Source: Kordia sp. TARA_039_SRF (GTDB taxonomy: Bacteria > Bacteroidota > Bacteroidia > Flavobacteriales > Flavobacteriaceae). Taken from it: DNA of 64,000 nucleotides. The position numbers were made by a program, and so were the translations under genes. The stretch covers positions 217,996-281,995 of the forward strand of contig SMNH02000005.1 in assembly GCA_006383075.2 (NCBI GenBank), in the 5' to 3' direction. The notes under the pieces were generated by a model. The model was not told the origin of the DNA and ran no database searches. It worked only from the letters and a program-made list of their open reading frames with translations. Positions 62,373 to 64,000 of this stretch are shown piece after piece; position 1 is the first letter of the stretch, and every line of letters begins with the position of its first letter.

Positions 62373-64000
62373 ATGAGAAAACAATTACCCTTTGTAGTTG
62401 TGTTTTTCTTGTGTCTATTAGGGATTACGGGATTACAAGCACAAACATTGAATGAAACTATGGGTACAGGTTCTGGAGTTTCTATTACTTCTGGAGACTT
62501 TAACACCTATTATGGAGATAGTACTGGTAGTTTTACAACTTCAGGCTCTAGAAACACATTATTTGGATATTCAGCAGGACGTAGTGTAACCACCAGTGAG
62601 TTGGTTGCTATCGGTTATTTAGCAGGATATTCAAATACTACAGGTTTTGATAACACTTTTGTGGGTTATGAAGCTGGTCGTTTAAACCTTACTGGTGGAG
62701 ATAATACCTTCGTCGGTGCAGAATCTGGTGAAAATAATACAACTGGTTACGACAACACCTTTGTGGGTGAGGAATCAGGAGCAAACAACACCACAGGTTA
62801 TGAAAACACATTCATCGGAGAAGATGCTGGTTTTAGTAATACCACAGGTTATAAACAAACATTCGTAGGTAACGAGGTAGGTATTTCTTCTGATGTTGGA
62901 TATCGTAACACTGGTATTGGTAGTGAATCTATGAGCGACGTTGATGATGGTCACCACAACACCGGAGTTGGAGATTCTGCTGCCATTGATATTGGAGACG
63001 GTATTTACAACACTATGGTTGGTGCCGCTTCGGGTGTAGCAACAGAATATGCTGACTATAATACGTTTATTGGAGCACAAGCAGGTTGGGATAACAACCG
63101 TACGAATAGTTTAACAAATGCAAACCACAATACATACGTAGGATTCTCTGCTGGTTTTACCAACCGTGAAGGTCAGTATAACGTAGGTATGGGATCATTA
63201 GCAGATTTTGATAATACCAACCGTTCAAATACTATGTTTTTTGGATATAACATTACTGCAAGTAATAACAACGTAATGGGATTTGGTAATAATTCATTTA
63301 TAGATGGACAATATTCTATCTCTATGGGTATCAGTCACGATGTTCGTGGTGATTATTCAGTAATGTTAGGATATCAAGGAAATATGCAATCGTTGGCTGA
63401 CTATTCTGTCGGTATTGGTAATGCTGTTGACATTGAAGAAAATGACGTAGTTGGTATTGGTCGCTCGGTTGATATTGACAATCAATATGCTGTAGCAATT
63501 GGTTCTACAACGGTAGCTCAAAATGATGGAGCTATTGTAATTGGTTACCAAGCTTCTTCAACCGATCCAAGTGCGTTAGATCCTACAAATAACATCGCTA
63601 TCGGTAATGCTGCAAACGTACAAGGTACAAATGCAGTTGCTATTGGTAACGCAGCTACTGCTTTAAATGACAATACGATGGTACTTGGTGGAGCAACCAA
63701 TCCTTTAAGTGTTGGTGTCGGAACAGATACACCAAACGCCAATGCTTCTTTAGATTTAACAGGAGCAACGAAAGGTTTACACTTAAATAGACACACAACC
63801 GCTGAGCGTACTGCATTCGGAGGCACTTTAGGAGCAACTGATGAAGGTATGATAGTATATGATACTGAAGATGACAATACATATTATTGGGATGGAACAC
63901 AGTGGAAAGGAATGATGGATACCGATACAGATACACAAGATCTTTCATTAGCGTCGGATATTTTAAGTTTGACAAGTGGTGGTTCGGTAGATTTATCACC
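62373..64000 (+). CDS. Large exported adhesin/fibre-like protein with head repeats (partial)
   Basis: The frame is open from the ATG at 62373 to the window edge (542 codons seen). It starts with signal MRKQLPFVVVFFLCLLGITG. From about residue 95 come 17-residue repeats of the form DNTFVGEESGANNTTGY (about eight, decaying). After about residue 340 come YadA-head-like units (YSVGIGNAVDIEEN, VVGIGRSVDIDNQ, NAVAIGNAATALND). A neck-like segment TKGLHLNRHTTAERTAF and YYWDGTQWKGM follow. This resembles trimeric surface fibres that often end in a chaperone-of-endosialidase domain; the end is not in the window. Confidence 0.8.
   Translation, partial: MRKQLPFVVVFFLCLLGITGLQAQTLNETMGTGSGVSITSGDFNTYYGDSTGSFTTSGSRNTLFGYSAGRSVTTSELVAIGYLAGYSNTTGFDNTFVGYEAGRLNLTGGDNTFVGAESGENNTTGYDNTFVGEESGANNTTGYENTFIGEDAGFSNTTGYKQTFVGNEVGISSDVGYRNTGIGSESMSDVDDGHHNTGVGDSAAIDIGDGIYNTMVGAASGVATEYADYNTFIGAQAGWDNNRTNSLTNANHNTYVGFSAGFTNREGQYNVGMGSLADFDNTNRSNTMFFGYNITASNNNVMGFGNNSFIDGQYSISMGISHDVRGDYSVMLGYQGNMQSLADYSVGIGNAVDIEENDVVGIGRSVDIDNQYAVAIGSTTVAQNDGAIVIGYQASSTDPSALDPTNNIAIGNAANVQGTNAVAIGNAATALNDNTMVLGGATNPLSVGVGTDTPNANASLDLTGATKGLHLNRHTTAERTAFGGTLGATDEGMIVYDTEDDNTYYWDGTQWKGMMDTDTDTQDLSLASDILSLTSGGSVDLS

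Noticed and set aside
62775..63999. Minus-strand frames under the adhesin gene
   Set aside because: They are shadows of the repetitive adhesin coding sequence, which is continuous on the + strand to the window edge.

Overview
This window comes from a Bacteroidota genome, almost certainly family Flavobacteriaceae, and the gene set and intergenic style resemble the genus Kordia (genus level is my inference). The pointers are low GC, -7 promoter boxes of the type TANNTTTR, lipoproteins and exported proteins with short flavobacterial signal peptides, a type IX secretion C-terminal domain on a nuclease, DUF2853, DUF4331, CAL67264-type and DUF2723 proteins, and a Bacteroidota GG-leader RiPP precursor. 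I found no rRNA, tRNA, CRISPR array, prophage or large IS element.

Layout: 1-5.4 kb holds dnaK (+), recQ (-) and an alpha/beta hydrolase (-). From 5.8 to 26.8 kb lies a dispersed menaquinone pathway: thioesterase (menI-like)-menF-menD, then menB, menA, menC with a CPBP protease, and menE. Between them sit DUF2853, CvfB, a LamG lipoprotein, a papain-like peptidase, an outer-membrane barrel, an exported DUF695/RraB protein, an unknown exported protein, an UPF0173 hydrolase, an orphan RiPP precursor and a tandem pair of exported DUF3857/transglutaminase proteins. 27-31 kb holds a CarboxypepD_reg/plug-like/VWA fusion and an acyl-CoA carboxylase beta subunit. 31.3-37.4 kb is a redox group: DoxX, FMN reductase, CDGSH Fe-S protein, MarR regulator, two pirins and a 2,4-dienoyl-CoA reductase. 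37.6-44.2 kb holds a TraB/GumN lipoprotein, a small membrane protein preceded by a candidate structured RNA, an ECF sigma/anti-sigma pair, a decayed exported gene, and a TPR lipoprotein below a DUF4331 protein split into two genes. 44.6-50.5 kb holds ettA, a REP-associated transposase (RAYT) between REP hairpins, a VOC protein, a TPR hybrid histidine kinase and a TVP38 protein. 50.7-54.5 kb holds a GNAT, hutG, hutI and an Asp/Glu racemase. 54.7-62.2 kb holds a T9SS endonuclease I, an RsmB-like methyltransferase, a SAM methyltransferase and a DUF2723 glycosyltransferase. The window ends inside a large exported adhesin-like gene.

The most unusual content is between genes. (1) Intergenic tracts with a 7-bp period occur at many loci. 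Their GT-rich strand runs away from the flanking gene, so tracts from the two sides converge. They include pure arrays of TTCGTTA and TTAGGTG. (2) Two copies of an 80-nt two-hairpin element, equal in length and showing compensatory base changes, each sit in the loop of a locus-specific 19-bp terminator-like stem, and partial copies occur elsewhere. (3) A RAYT transposase sits with its own REP hairpins. (4) A roughly 106-nt folded RNA candidate lies upstream of a small membrane protein. (5) The 3' end of dnaK is followed by an in-frame 48-bp duplication.

Genes working together: the men genes take chorismate to demethylmenaquinone (menG/ubiE and a recognised menH are not here). hutI and hutG are two steps of histidine breakdown. 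The DUF2723 protein and its downstream methyltransferase may act in surface glycosylation. The MarR, FMN reductase, CDGSH and pirin group looks like a quinone or oxidative stress response.
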